Source: Paenibacillus tritici
Lineage (GTDB): Bacteria; Bacillota; Bacilli; Paenibacillales; Paenibacillaceae
Direction: 5' to 3'
DNA: 62,124 nt
Assembly: GCF_013204885.1 (NCBI RefSeq)
Contig: NZ_JABMKX010000027.1
Span: 1 to 62,124, forward strand
The position numbers and the translations under genes were made by a program. A model generated the notes under the pieces. The model did no database searches. It saw only the letters and a list, made by a program, of their open reading frames with translations, and was not told the DNA's origin. Shown here piece by piece: positions 7,758-15,393 of the stretch (the first letter of the stretch is position 1; the number at the start of each line of letters is the position of its first letter).

Positions 7758-8534
7758 ATGACCCATTCATATAATGATACACCGGTGCCCTTACATGGAG
7801 CGGAACGGATTGATGATCTGTTGACCCATGATCTGAGAATTATTCAAAGTGATGAAGTATTCAGCTTCTCGATGGATGCCGTGCTGCTGGCACGGTTCGC
7901 CAGTGTACCGCCGCGCGGCAGAGTGCTTGATCTGTGTACGGGCAACGGGGTCATCCCCATGCTGCTGACTACACGGACGAAGGCTTCTATTGAAGGCATC
8001 GAGATTCAGCCCCGTCTGGCTGACATGGCCCGGCGCAGTGTGTCGCTTAACGGGCTGGAGGAGCGGGTACAGATTCATGAGGGCGATCTGCGGGAGCTGC
8101 ATCACACTGCAGGCTATGGCGTATACGATGCTATAACCGTTAATCCCCCTTATATGCCGCTTAACGGGAGCGATCTGAAGCTGAACTCCCATCAGGCTAT
8201 GGCCCGTCATGAAATCGGCTGCACGCTGGAGGAGGTCATCCAGGCCTGTGTCCGGCTTGTCCGTACCGGAGGCAAGGTTAGTATGGTACATAAGCCGCAG
8301 CGTCTGGTGGATATCATCAGTCTGATGCGTAAGCACCGGCTGGAGCCGAAGCTGATCCGCTTTGTCCATCCCCGTGCCCATCTGGAGGCCAACATGGTGT
8401 TGATTGAGGCAGCGCGGGACGGGAAGGCGGAGGTGCGTTTACAACCCCCTTTAATCGTATATAATGAGGACAATCAATACTGCCCTGAGATTATGGATAT
8501 CTATTACGGAAATAAAGAGGATACCAGCCAATGA
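7758..8534 (+). CDS. yabB: tRNA1(Val) adenine-N6 methyltransferase-like protein (YabB)
   Basis: The 258-residue class I SAM-dependent methyltransferase has motif I D-L-C-T-G-N-G (58-64) and the catalytic motif N129-P-P-Y (129-132) typical of N6-adenine methylation. By family it modifies A37 of a tRNA (TrmN6 type); the target in this organism is inferred. The ATG has a TTAGGAGA ribosome binding site. Its last codons overlap the rsmI start by four bases (ATGA), so the pair is translationally coupled. The GIY-YIG gene yazA, found here in B. subtilis, is absent. Confidence 0.9.
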   Translation: MTHSYNDTPVPLHGAERIDDLLTHDLRIIQSDEVFSFSMDAVLLARFASVPPRGRVLDLCTGNGVIPMLLTTRTKASIEGIEIQPRLADMARRSVSLNGLEERVQIHEGDLRELHHTAGYGVYDAITVNPPYMPLNGSDLKLNSHQAMARHEIGCTLEEVIQACVRLVRTGGKVSMVHKPQRLVDIISLMRKHRLEPKLIRFVHPRAHLEANMVLIEAARDGKAEVRLQPPLIVYNEDNQYCPEIMDIYYGNKEDTSQ

Positions 8535-9436
8535 CAATACAATGCCAAAGCAGCTTTCAAAATAACAATGACGGAGCGAAGCCGGAAGGATGCGGAAGTC
8601 TGTACCTGGTGGCTACCCCCATCGGCAACCTGGAGGATATGACGTACCGTGCGGTACGTACGCTTAAGGAATGCGATATTATTGCCGCAGAGGATACGAG
8701 ACAGACGCGTAAATTACTGAGCCATTTTGAAATTACACCCTCGATGCTGTTCAGTTACCATGAGCATAATAAGGCGGCGAGCGGGCCTGAACTGATACGC
8801 TATATAATAGAAGGTAAAAATCTGGCGCTGGTCAGCGATGCCGGTCTGCCGGCCATTTCCGACCCTGGTGCTGATCTGGTAGCGCTGGCTGTAAGCCATC
8901 AAATTCCGGTCATTCCGATTCCTGGGGCGAATGCGGCGCTGTCCGCTTTGATTGCCTCCGGCTTGCCTACTGGGAGCTTTACGTTTATGGGATTCCTGCC
9001 CAGAGAACGTAAGGATATACGAGCGGTCTTAGCGCCACTCCGCTTCGCGCAGGGCACGCTGCTCTTCTATGAGTCACCGCACCGTGTTGCCAAGACGCTG
9101 GTTCATCTGCAGGAGGCCTTCGGCAACCGCCGGGTCACGCTGGCCCGTGAGCTGACGAAACGGTATGAAGAGTTTCTGCGCGGAACGATTGAAGAATGCT
9201 GTGCCTGGCTGGAGGAGCATCCCCCGCTTGGTGAATATGTGATCGTGCTTGAGGGAGAAAGTAAAGAGGAGGCTGAACTGGCGGAATCGTCCTGGTGGCG
9301 TGAGCTGAGTGTTGAAGACCATGTGACCCACTATGAAAATTCAGGCCTGACGCGTAAAGATGCGATGAAAAAAGCAGCATCTGACCGCGGATTAGCCAAA
9401 CGTGATATTTATAACGCTTTGCTGGAGCGGGAGTAA
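8531..9436 (+). CDS. rsmI: 16S rRNA 2'-O-ribose C1402 methyltransferase
   Basis: The 301-residue tetrapyrrole-methylase-fold enzyme has the N-terminal V-A-T-P-I-G-N-L-E-D motif, A-A-E-D-T-R and the S-D-A-G-L-P-A-I-S-D-P-G loop. It 2'-O-methylates C1402 in the ribosomal P site. The N-terminus has a polar extension of about 20 residues before the first strand. The start overlaps the yabB stop. It is convergent with abrB across the repeat island, and no clear terminator directly follows it. Confidence 0.96.
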   Translation: MTIQCQSSFQNNNDGAKPEGCGSLYLVATPIGNLEDMTYRAVRTLKECDIIAAEDTRQTRKLLSHFEITPSMLFSYHEHNKAASGPELIRYIIEGKNLALVSDAGLPAISDPGADLVALAVSHQIPVIPIPGANAALSALIASGLPTGSFTFMGFLPRERKDIRAVLAPLRFAQGTLLFYESPHRVAKTLVHLQEAFGNRRVTLARELTKRYEEFLRGTIEECCAWLEEHPPLGEYVIVLEGESKEEAELAESSWWRELSVEDHVTHYENSGLTRKDAMKKAASDRGLAKRDIYNALLERE

Positions 9437-9439
9437 GCG

Positions 9440-9680
9440 GCTAGCCAAAAAATAAATGTATTCAGTACACTTATATGGATTGAATTATTCCTTATATTAG
9501 GTTTAAATGTAGTTTATACATTTATTTATATGGAAAATGGCTGTTTTATAGGATTTATATGTATATAAGTGTATGTAATACAATTAGAATGATCAGGCGG
9601 ATGTTTTAGCATTAAATAACTGCACAGAATACAATTATCCAAATTTTCCAACAACAATTACCCAGTTTATGCACCTTTCT
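9440..9680. repeat. AT-rich segment with interlaced inverted repeats
   Basis: This non-coding AT-rich stretch after rsmI holds at least three inverted repeats: AAATAAATGTA (9450-9460) with TACATTTATTT (9517-9527); ACACTTATAT (9467-9476) with ATATAAGTGT (9563-9572); and AAATGTA/TACATTT (9505-9523) around a 5-base loop. The pairs interlace, so they are alternative structures. No protein-coding gene is apparent. Confidence 0.6.
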
Positions 9681-9689
9681 GAGCGCCCG

Positions 9690-9735
9690 AGTCACGAACC
9701 CGCTCTAACGTAAAGCGATTCCCGCAGGGAGAGCG
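9690..9735 (+). repeat. 46-bp direct repeat, copy 1
   Basis: This 46-bp unit recurs at 9784-9829 with a single mismatch (G9696 versus T9790). Each copy carries CGCTCT ... AGAGCG ends that can pair into a hairpin. Start-to-start distance is 94 bp. No coding function is seen. Confidence 0.9.
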
Positions 9736-9783
9736 TGTCTCAGCACAAAAGAAACACAACAGCCAGTAACCAGCACGCTCAAA

Positions 9784-9829
9784 AGTCACTAACCCGCTCT
9801 AACGTAAAGCGATTCCCGCAGGGAGAGCG
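9784..9829 (+). repeat. 46-bp direct repeat, copy 2
   Basis: Second copy of the unit at 9690-9735, identical except for one base. It is followed directly by the GC-rich hairpin block. Confidence 0.9.
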
Positions 9830-10075
9830 CTCTACGCTCCGGCGTTACCCGGGAGGGCAGCCGCGCAGCCGCCATTGGCAACCTGCCAATGGCGGAGTCC
9901 CTCGCATGACAAGGCCCTGAGGACGCTCCTTCAGGGAGTCCGAGAAGGGCCGGTCCGCCGCCGAACCCTGCTTCCTTCCGCCCCAGCTGCAGAGATTCAC
10001 CAAGCTTCCGGGTGTCCAGAGGGCCGGGGCCCTTGGGGCCCTCCCTGTAGGGAGGGTTTGGGAGGGTAAATCGCA
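9830..10075. repeat. GC-rich hairpin block
   Basis: This roughly 245-bp GC-rich non-coding block contains a perfect 12-bp stem with a 3-base loop (CCGCCATTGGCA at 9869-9880 with its complement at 9884-9895) and an 8-bp stem CCCTCCCT/AGGGAGGG (10039-10056). Other short G/C-rich dyads are also present (for example GGGCC near 10021-10040). It lies between the convergent rsmI and abrB genes. It resembles an intergenic REP/MITE-like or structured-RNA element; the class is unknown to me. Confidence 0.6.
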
Positions 10076-10076
10076 C

Positions 10077-10105
10077 AAAAAAATACCTCCCGCGCGAACG
10101 GGAGG
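10077..10105 (-). terminator. Rho-independent terminator of abrB
   Basis: Read on the - strand, CCTCCCG-TTCGCG-CGGGAGG forms a 7-bp stem and is followed by TATTTTTTT. It ends the abrB transcript. Confidence 0.9.
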
Positions 10106-10167
10106 CCAAGGAGATATAAAAAGGTTAGAATTAACAAATTGATGATTCCTATTATACCCTATTTATT

Positions 10168-10422
10168 TTAGTTTGTCACAGGGGTAGGGATGGCAGAAAT
10201 ACATTCATGACAAACAATTTTACCTTTGAAGTAAGTTACATTCTCGGCATTGCCGCAGAAAATGCAGGCAGGCTCGTATTTTTTCAACATGATCCGCTCA
10301 CCGTCCACGTAAATTTCGAGCGCATCTTTTTCTCCAATGCCAAGTGTGCGACGCAATTCAATTGGAATAACGACCCGTCCAAGCTCATCTACCTTACGTA
10401 CAATTCCTGTTGATTTCATCAT
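10168..10422 (-). CDS. abrB: AbrB-type transition-state regulator with C-terminal Cys4 motif
   Basis: The 84-residue protein has the AbrB swapped-hairpin DNA-binding domain at residues 3-48 (K-S-T-G-I-V-R-K-V-D-E-L-G-R-V-V-I-P). After it comes a Cys4 motif C53-x2-C56 ... C71-x2-C74 instead of the longer cysteine-poor tail of B. subtilis AbrB. AbrB represses stationary-phase genes during growth. The M-M-K start at 10422 is chosen by alignment to the family; an in-frame ATG seven codons upstream overlaps the GAGAGGAG ribosome binding site. A strong SigA promoter and a Spo0A box lie upstream. The position between rsmI and the tatD region matches B. subtilis, but metS is missing. Confidence 0.93.
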   Translation of the reverse strand: MMKSTGIVRKVDELGRVVIPIELRRTLGIGEKDALEIYVDGERIMLKKYEPACIFCGNAENVTYFKGKIVCHECISAIPTPVTN

Positions 10423-10461
10423 TACAATCGTTGCTCCTCTCAATGTTCAAAAGCGTCATTA

Positions 10462-10468
10462 TTCGACA
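10462..10468 (-). promoter_or_regulatory. Spo0A box downstream of the abrB promoter
   Basis: TTCGACA is a perfect TGTCGAA 0A box on the - strand. It lies about 24 bp downstream of the abrB -10 box, inside the leader. In B. subtilis Spo0A~P represses abrB from 0A boxes located just downstream of its start sites, so the placement fits. A second box (10645-10651) and the partial TGTCGAT (10614-10620) lie further upstream. Confidence 0.65.
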
Positions 10469-10491
10469 TTCTTCACTGTTTTATGATATTT

Positions 10492-10520
10492 ATAATACCA
10501 ACCATTCCCAAAACAGTCAA
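10492..10520 (-). promoter_or_regulatory. SigA promoter of abrB
   Basis: On the - strand TTGACT (10520-10515) and TATTAT (10497-10492) are separated by exactly 17 bp. The boxes match consensus at 5 of 6 positions each. The distance to the AbrB start leaves a leader of about 60 bases. Confidence 0.8.
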
Positions 10521-10644
10521 CCTTTTTTGTGGCTAATTTTAAGAAATCTTTTCAGACAACATTTATTCCGCTATCAATCAGGGAAATCGCTTCAAAAATC
10601 TTATTAAGTTATTTGTCGATTTGTCAGTACTTTAATCGCTAATA

Positions 10645-10651
10645 TTCGACA
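10645..10651 (-). promoter_or_regulatory. second TTCGACA (Spo0A-type) box in the abrB/ywfO divergent region
   Basis: Another perfect TGTCGAA (on the - strand), located 46 bp before the HD-protein start codon and 125 bp upstream of the abrB -35. It could serve either divergent gene. A 7-mer can occur by chance. Confidence 0.4.
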
Positions 10652-10696
10652 AAGAGTGACAAAATGCATTATAAAACAAGAAAAGGAGATGAGCTC

Positions 10697-11980
10697 ATGA
10701 AGCAACCTCTGTCAGAAGAGAAGGTATTTAAGGACCCGGTTCACAATTACATTCACGTGCAGGACACAATTATCTGGAGGCTGATTAATACCAGGGAATT
10801 CCAGCGCCTGCGACGCATCCGGCAGCTTGGCACCTCTTATTTAACCTTTCATGGAGCAGAGCATAGCCGATTCTCCCATTCTTTGGGCGTATATGAAATT
10901 ACCAGGAGGATTATTTCCCAGTTTGAACGGAGCGGCTACAAAGACTGGATGCCTGAGGAACGGCTGCTTACCCTTTGCGCGGCGCTGCTGCATGATCTGG
11001 GGCATGGCCCGTTCTCCCATTCTATAGAAGAAGCTTTTGAAATGGATCATGAAGACTGGACCTGCCGCATCATTCTGGAGGATACAGAGATTACGGCTAT
11101 TCTGCGTGATGTAGCTGAAGACTTCCCTGACAAAGTAGCTTCGGTCATCTCCAAAACCTATGAGCATGAGATCGTTGTCAATTTGGTGTCAGGGCCGCTG
11201 GATGCGGACCGGATGGATTACCTGCTGCGGGATGCGTATTATACAGGGGTTAACTACGGAACTATCGACATTGACCGGATTCTGCGGATGCTGCGCCCTT
11301 ATGACGGCCGGGTTGTGGTGAAAGAATCCGGGATGCATGCCATTGAGGATTACCTGATGTCACGGTACCAGATGTATTGGCAGGTGTATTTCCACCCGGT
11401 AACCCGCAGCTCCGAGATTATTCTGCGTCAGATTCTCCGCAGGGCCAAGGAGCTGGTGCAGCAGGAGTATACTTTCCGGTTCATGATCGAACCCTTAAGT
11501 GATTTGTTCCGCGGAGACGTAACGGTTGAGCAGTATCTGCTGCTGGATGAGGCATTAATGCAAACGGCGTTTATGCAATGGACACTTGAGGAGGATGAAC
11601 TCCTGAGCGACTTGTGCAGCCGTTTTATTCATCGTAAACTGTATAAATATGTGGAAATGGAGCATCTGGATACTGAGACGATTGACGAAATCCGCCGCGG
11701 TTTTGCCGGTGCCGGACTGCGTCCCGATTATGACCTGGAAATTGATTTTCCAACGGATCTTCCTTATGATGTATTCCGTCCGGGAGACGGCTTCGACAGC
11801 AAACAGATTCTGCTTCTGGACCGGCATGACAAGCTGCGGGAAATCTCCGAGGTCTCGGATATCGTACGCTCGATCAGCGGGATTCACCGCGGCAGATACC
11901 ATCTGTATTTTCCGCAGGACAGGCTGCAGAAAGCCCTTCCACAGCTGCCGCGCTCCATCGCCGATATTTTTGCCAAATAA
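10697..11980 (+). CDS. HD-domain dNTP triphosphohydrolase-like protein (YwfO family)
   Basis: The 427-residue protein belongs to the SAMHD1/dGTPase-like HD superfamily. Visible metal ligands include the H-S-L-G-V-Y-E motif (H61), H99-D100 within L-L-H-D-L-G-H-G-P-F-S-H, and the later D in G-P-L-D-A-D-R-M-D-Y-L. By family it hydrolyses nucleoside triphosphates; the substrate is not evident. The ATG at 10697 has AAGGAG eight bases before it; an upstream in-frame ATG lacks a site. It is divergent from abrB and occupies the place where B. subtilis has metS. Confidence 0.88.
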   Translation: MKQPLSEEKVFKDPVHNYIHVQDTIIWRLINTREFQRLRRIRQLGTSYLTFHGAEHSRFSHSLGVYEITRRIISQFERSGYKDWMPEERLLTLCAALLHDLGHGPFSHSIEEAFEMDHEDWTCRIILEDTEITAILRDVAEDFPDKVASVISKTYEHEIVVNLVSGPLDADRMDYLLRDAYYTGVNYGTIDIDRILRMLRPYDGRVVVKESGMHAIEDYLMSRYQMYWQVYFHPVTRSSEIILRQILRRAKELVQQEYTFRFMIEPLSDLFRGDVTVEQYLLLDEALMQTAFMQWTLEEDELLSDLCSRFIHRKLYKYVEMEHLDTETIDEIRRGFAGAGLRPDYDLEIDFPTDLPYDVFRPGDGFDSKQILLLDRHDKLREISEVSDIVRSISGIHRGRYHLYFPQDRLQKALPQLPRSIADIFAK

Positions 11981-12033
11981 ACAGATAAAGCTTGGAATTC
12001 CTATAGAACCTGAGGCAGAAAGGATGTAATGTC

Positions 12034-12804
12034 ATGCAGCTATTCGACACACATACCCATTTGGATGCTCCACAATTCGACGAAGACCGCGAAGAGGTTA
12101 TTGCCAGGGCGCTTGCGTCCGGAGTCAGCAAAATGATCAACATTGGCTTTAACCGGGAAACGATACCGACTACGATGCAGCTTGCTGAGAAATATGATTA
12201 TATCTATGCCGCAGTCGGCTGGCATCCCCAGGATGCGATCACTATGAAGGACGGAGATCTGGAGTGGATCGCCTCACTGTGCAGTCACCCCAAGGTGGTT
12301 GCCATCGGTGAGATCGGACTGGATTATTATTGGGACACCTCCCCCAAGGATGTGCAGCATGAAGTATTCCGCAAGCAAATCGGGCTGGCGCGGGAGCTGA
12401 AGATGCCGATCTGTATCCATAACCGGGATGCCCACGAGGATGTTATCCGTATACTCCGGGAGGAAAAGGCAGGCGAGGTGGGGGGCGTAATGCACTCCTT
12501 CTCCGGCAGCTGGGAGAGTGCCAAAATGTGTCTCGATCTCGGGTTCCACCTTTCTTTTGGAGGACCGATTACGTTCAAGAATGCCAGGGTGCCCAAAGAG
12601 GTGCTTGCCCAGACTCCGCTGGACCGGCTATTGATCGAAACAGACTCCCCATATTTGACTCCGCACCCGTTCCGGGGCAAGCGAAATGAGACCGCTCATG
12701 TGAGACTGGTAGCAGAGGCTGCTGCGGAAATAAAAGGGATTGATTTACAGGAATTAGCGGAAATAACGTACGCGAACGCACTGGAACGATTTGGAATAGT
12801 CTGA
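12034..12804 (+). CDS. tatD: TatD family metal-dependent hydrolase (YabD)
   Basis: The 256-residue TIM-barrel hydrolase has the metal-binding H7-x-H9 pair in D-T-H-T-H-L-D, the G-E-I-G-L-D-Y-Y motif, H-N-R-D-A, H-S-F-S-G, and the terminal E-T-D-S-P-Y-L. The family acts as a 3'-5' exonuclease/DNase and includes D-aminoacyl-tRNA deacylases; the physiological substrate is not certain. The start has AGAAAGGATG upstream. It precedes the riboswitch-controlled yabE as in B. subtilis. Confidence 0.93.
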   Translation: MQLFDTHTHLDAPQFDEDREEVIARALASGVSKMINIGFNRETIPTTMQLAEKYDYIYAAVGWHPQDAITMKDGDLEWIASLCSHPKVVAIGEIGLDYYWDTSPKDVQHEVFRKQIGLARELKMPICIHNRDAHEDVIRILREEKAGEVGGVMHSFSGSWESAKMCLDLGFHLSFGGPITFKNARVPKEVLAQTPLDRLLIETDSPYLTPHPFRGKRNETAHVRLVAEAAAEIKGIDLQELAEITYANALERFGIV

Positions 12805-12927
12805 GAATGCGAGTAAAAGCGGTGAAAAATGAAGTATAGCGGATATATTAAACTTTTTTGATCGAAAAACGGCTGAATATTACAATATTTTAATCATTTT
12901 TTTACGTAAACGTGGTTGAATCGTCCT

Positions 12928-12956
12928 TTACAACATGTATCAAAACAGGATATCAT
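12928..12956 (+). promoter_or_regulatory. SigA promoter of the c-di-AMP riboswitch/yabE transcript
   Basis: TTTACA and TATCAT are separated by exactly 17 bp, each with one mismatch to consensus. It places the transcription start near 12963, about 50 bases before the riboswitch core. Confidence 0.65.
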
Positions 12957-13009
12957 CTTTTCAGTGCAGTGAGCTGTTGTAACTGTGACAGTCACTTTTT
13001 CATGGATCG

Positions 13010-13230
13010 TCTCGCTGAGTCTCCGGACGGAGAACGGGGGAACCAATAATGCTCTGCCGCATGAACGTATGAGAGTACAACACAGAATTGCCGCAGACTT
13101 TATTTGATTTCTTTACGTGGTCTTTGGGGTGAATTTGAGGGCAACCGCCGTGAGCGGGTGACCTGAGATAGGGCGTCTCTCTTATGCCCGAACCCGACAG
13201 CTAACCCCGTAAGCGCAAGTAAGAGAGGAA
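13010..13230 (+). ncRNA. ydaO/yuaA-type cyclic-di-AMP riboswitch
   Basis: Hallmarks of the ydaO class are visible in order: CGCTGAGTCTCC ... GGAGAACGGGGGAACCAAT, then GGGGTGAATTTGAGGGCAACC, then GAACCCGACAGCTAACCCCGTAAGCG. Family members bind c-di-AMP and usually switch expression off when the ligand is high. They are typical upstream of cell-wall hydrolases and K+/osmolyte transporters. Here the element precedes a terminator and the yabE/rpfB-like gene. The variable arm at about 13055-13110 is long. Boundaries are approximate. Confidence 0.93.
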
Positions 13231-13269
13231 ACCTCGTGCATAAACATTCCCGCGTTTTCGACACCGGAG

Positions 13270-13314
13270 AAGCCACGAAAGAGTCCTCTGTGAACTCTTT
13301 TTTGGGCTTTTTTT
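13270..13314 (+). terminator. riboswitch-controlled intrinsic terminator
   Basis: AAGAGT/ACTCTT stem with T-run, nested inside AAGCC/GGGCTT and followed by seven T residues. It lies between the riboswitch and yabE and is the likely expression platform. Confidence 0.85.
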
Positions 13315-13343
13315 GTTGCGAATAATGCGGATGTTCCCGGCAT

Positions 13344-13359
13344 ACTGTTATATAACAGT
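13344..13359. promoter_or_regulatory. 16-bp perfect palindrome upstream of yabE
   Basis: ACTGTTATATAACAGT is a perfect palindrome. It is flanked by CCGG on both sides and lies inside a wider CGGCATA ... TATGCCG dyad (13339-13379). It lies between the terminator and the yabE start, so it could be an operator or an RNA hairpin in the read-through transcript. Function unknown. Confidence 0.5.
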
Positions 13360-13516
13360 TGTCCGGAGTAACTATGCCGAGCAGGCGATCCATGAGCAGG
13401 AGACGCTGAAGCAATGCGGGCGTATCCTGTTGCAATCTCAAACCTAGTTTCGTCAGAAGTGATACAGTCACCTTGAACTACTTGGACGACGGGGCTATGT
13501 AAGGAGGATGGAGAGA

Positions 13517-14680
13517 GTGGGCGTATTCCAACCAGAAGTATCCCATGATTCGCAATCATCCAGCAGGTCTTTCGCATTACGGTGGAAGCAGGTAAATCCC
13601 CGGATAGTTGTGCTTGCAGGTGTGGTATCTATTGTTATCGCACTGTTAATTCTGCTGTACGTACACGGTCAGAGCAAAAAGGAAATTATTCTAGTAATAG
13701 ACGGACAGGTACAGACACTGGAAACGCGGGAAACGCTGCTCGGTGATGTGCTGGCTAAGAAACAGATATCGCTGCAGGCGCATGATGAATTATCTATTGG
13801 CCTTGGGGATGAAATAAAAGACGGCGACCGTGTTGTGATCAACACTGCGCAGAAGTTCGCTCTTACCGTAGATGGAAAGACACAGACATTATTTACGACC
13901 GAGGATACTATTGGTCAGGCCATTGGCAAACTGGGCATCAGCCTGGAAGGTTTAGACAAGATATACCCTTCGTTAGACACCGCAGTATCTGCCGACATGG
14001 AAATCAAAATTGTCCGGATTAACAAGCAAGTGGTTCAGCGGGCAACAAATTTACCATTCCGGGTAATCAAGACAGCAGACCCCTCTTTAACCAAAGGAAC
14101 CGTAAGAGTGGCACAGGCAGGTAAGCCGGGCGTAATGATTCAGCACATCGAGAAGACCTATCAAGATGGTGAGCTGGCATCCATGCGCATGATCGGTAAG
14201 AAAGTGCAGACGATCACCAAGGATAAAGTAATTGCCGTGGGGACCAAACCGCTTCCTAAGCCTGTTGTAGTCGCTGCTATACAAACCTCCAAACCTAAAG
14301 CAACCTCCAAATCAACCAAAGTCAGCGCAAAGACCAGCAATGTAACCAGCAAGGCTGGCGTGGATTTCCAGTATAAAAGAATGATTAAGAACGTATCCAT
14401 GACAGCATATTCTTCACAAGAACCGGGTATCGGAACACGTACGGCCTCGGGCACACGTGTAACGGAAGGCCGCACCATAGCAGTTGATCCGAACGTTATA
14501 CCGATTGGCTGGTGGGTGTACATTGAGGGATTAGGGTTTCGCCGAGCAGAGGATACCGGCGGTGCCATCAAAGGCAACAAGGTGGATGTCTATTACGATT
14601 CACTGAACCATGCCCGTAATTTCGGCCGTAAGTCGCGGACACTCTACGTGATCGGACCTGTGAAGCCGGAGCTGAACTAA
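13517..14680 (+). CDS. yabE: YabE/RpfB-like cell-wall protein (DUF348, G5, 3D domains)
   Basis: The 387-residue protein has an N-terminal transmembrane anchor (about residues 30-52), two ubiquitin-like DUF348 repeats (about 55-165), a G5 domain (about 170-245), a Lys/Ser/Thr-rich linker, and a C-terminal 3D domain (about 295-385). The 3D domain has the conserved Asp residues in A-V-D-P, E-D-T-G and V-D-V-Y-Y-D, as in MltA-type murein hydrolases. It is probably a surface peptidoglycan-cleaving resuscitation-type factor. The GTG at 13517 is preferred because AAGGAGG ends nine bases before it; the ATG at 13508 abuts that site. Expression is under the c-di-AMP riboswitch. Confidence 0.92.
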   Translation: MGVFQPEVSHDSQSSSRSFALRWKQVNPRIVVLAGVVSIVIALLILLYVHGQSKKEIILVIDGQVQTLETRETLLGDVLAKKQISLQAHDELSIGLGDEIKDGDRVVINTAQKFALTVDGKTQTLFTTEDTIGQAIGKLGISLEGLDKIYPSLDTAVSADMEIKIVRINKQVVQRATNLPFRVIKTADPSLTKGTVRVAQAGKPGVMIQHIEKTYQDGELASMRMIGKKVQTITKDKVIAVGTKPLPKPVVVAAIQTSKPKATSKSTKVSAKTSNVTSKAGVDFQYKRMIKNVSMTAYSSQEPGIGTRTASGTRVTEGRTIAVDPNVIPIGWWVYIEGLGFRRAEDTGGAIKGNKVDVYYDSLNHARNFGRKSRTLYVIGPVKPELN

Positions 14681-14787
14681 ACGCAAAGTCTTTTGCAAAT
14701 TAGCGGTCAATAAGATATAGTGGGGGAAGCACTTACGAAACTTAGGAGAGCTTCCGCTCATCACTTATACATTCTTTAGCCAAAAAG

Positions 14788-14812
14788 AAGGGGAGCGAAT
14801 CCCCTTTTTTTT
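14788..14812 (+). terminator. Rho-independent terminator after yabE
   Basis: AAGGGGA-GCGAA-TCCCCTT stem followed by a run of eight T residues. Confidence 0.9.
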
Positions 14813-14841
14813 ACGTTCTGAAGTAAGGAGTAAAATTATTT

Positions 14842-15393
14842 ATGATCAAAGAATTGATTGTGGTTGAAGGAAAAAGCGATACCGTAGCGGTGAAGCGGGC
14901 CGTGGAGGCAGATACGATCGAAACCGGGGGCTCGGCCGTGGACCGCAAGGTCATTGCCAAGATTGCACTAGCCATGGAGCGCAGGGGAGTAATCATACTT
15001 ACAGACCCCGATCATGCCGGAGAGCGAATCCGCAAAATTGTCGCTGCCAAGGTACCTGGATGCAAACATGCGTTCATCCCGGAGAAGGATGCTACCCGTA
15101 AGGGTGACATTGGCGTAGAGAATGCCTCGCCTGAGGCTATACGCCATGCGCTGGAGCATGTGCATACTTCCTTTGAGGGGGCCCCGGCCATCATCGGGCT
15201 GGACGAGCTTATAGCTGCCGGACTGATGGTGCATCCCCGGGCCGCTGAGCGCAGAATGCTTCTTGGCAACCTGCTCGGTATCGGTTATTGCAATGGCAAG
15301 CAGCTGTACAAACGTCTGGCGATGTTCGGCATTACACACGAAGAGTTCACGCGGGCTCTCGCCCAAATTGATCAGGGAGGCATCACTTCATGA
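14842..15393 (+). CDS. rnmV: ribonuclease M5
   Basis: The 183-residue enzyme is a TOPRIM nuclease with the catalytic Glu in V-V-E9-G-K-S-D and the D55-x-D57 pair in T-D-P-D-H-A-G. It processes the 5S rRNA precursor, together with ribosomal protein uL18, to its mature ends. Length is typical. TAAGGAGT precedes the ATG. Its stop overlaps the rsmA ATG by four bases (ATGA), so the two rRNA-maturation genes are coupled. Confidence 0.96.
   Translation: MIKELIVVEGKSDTVAVKRAVEADTIETGGSAVDRKVIAKIALAMERRGVIILTDPDHAGERIRKIVAAKVPGCKHAFIPEKDATRKGDIGVENASPEAIRHALEHVHTSFEGAPAIIGLDELIAAGLMVHPRAAERRMLLGNLLGIGYCNGKQLYKRLAMFGITHEEFTRALAQIDQGGITS

Noticed and set aside
9735..9920. 61-codon + strand ORF inside the repeat island
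   Set aside because: It starts within a repeat, has no ribosome binding site and is rich in repeat-derived residues.
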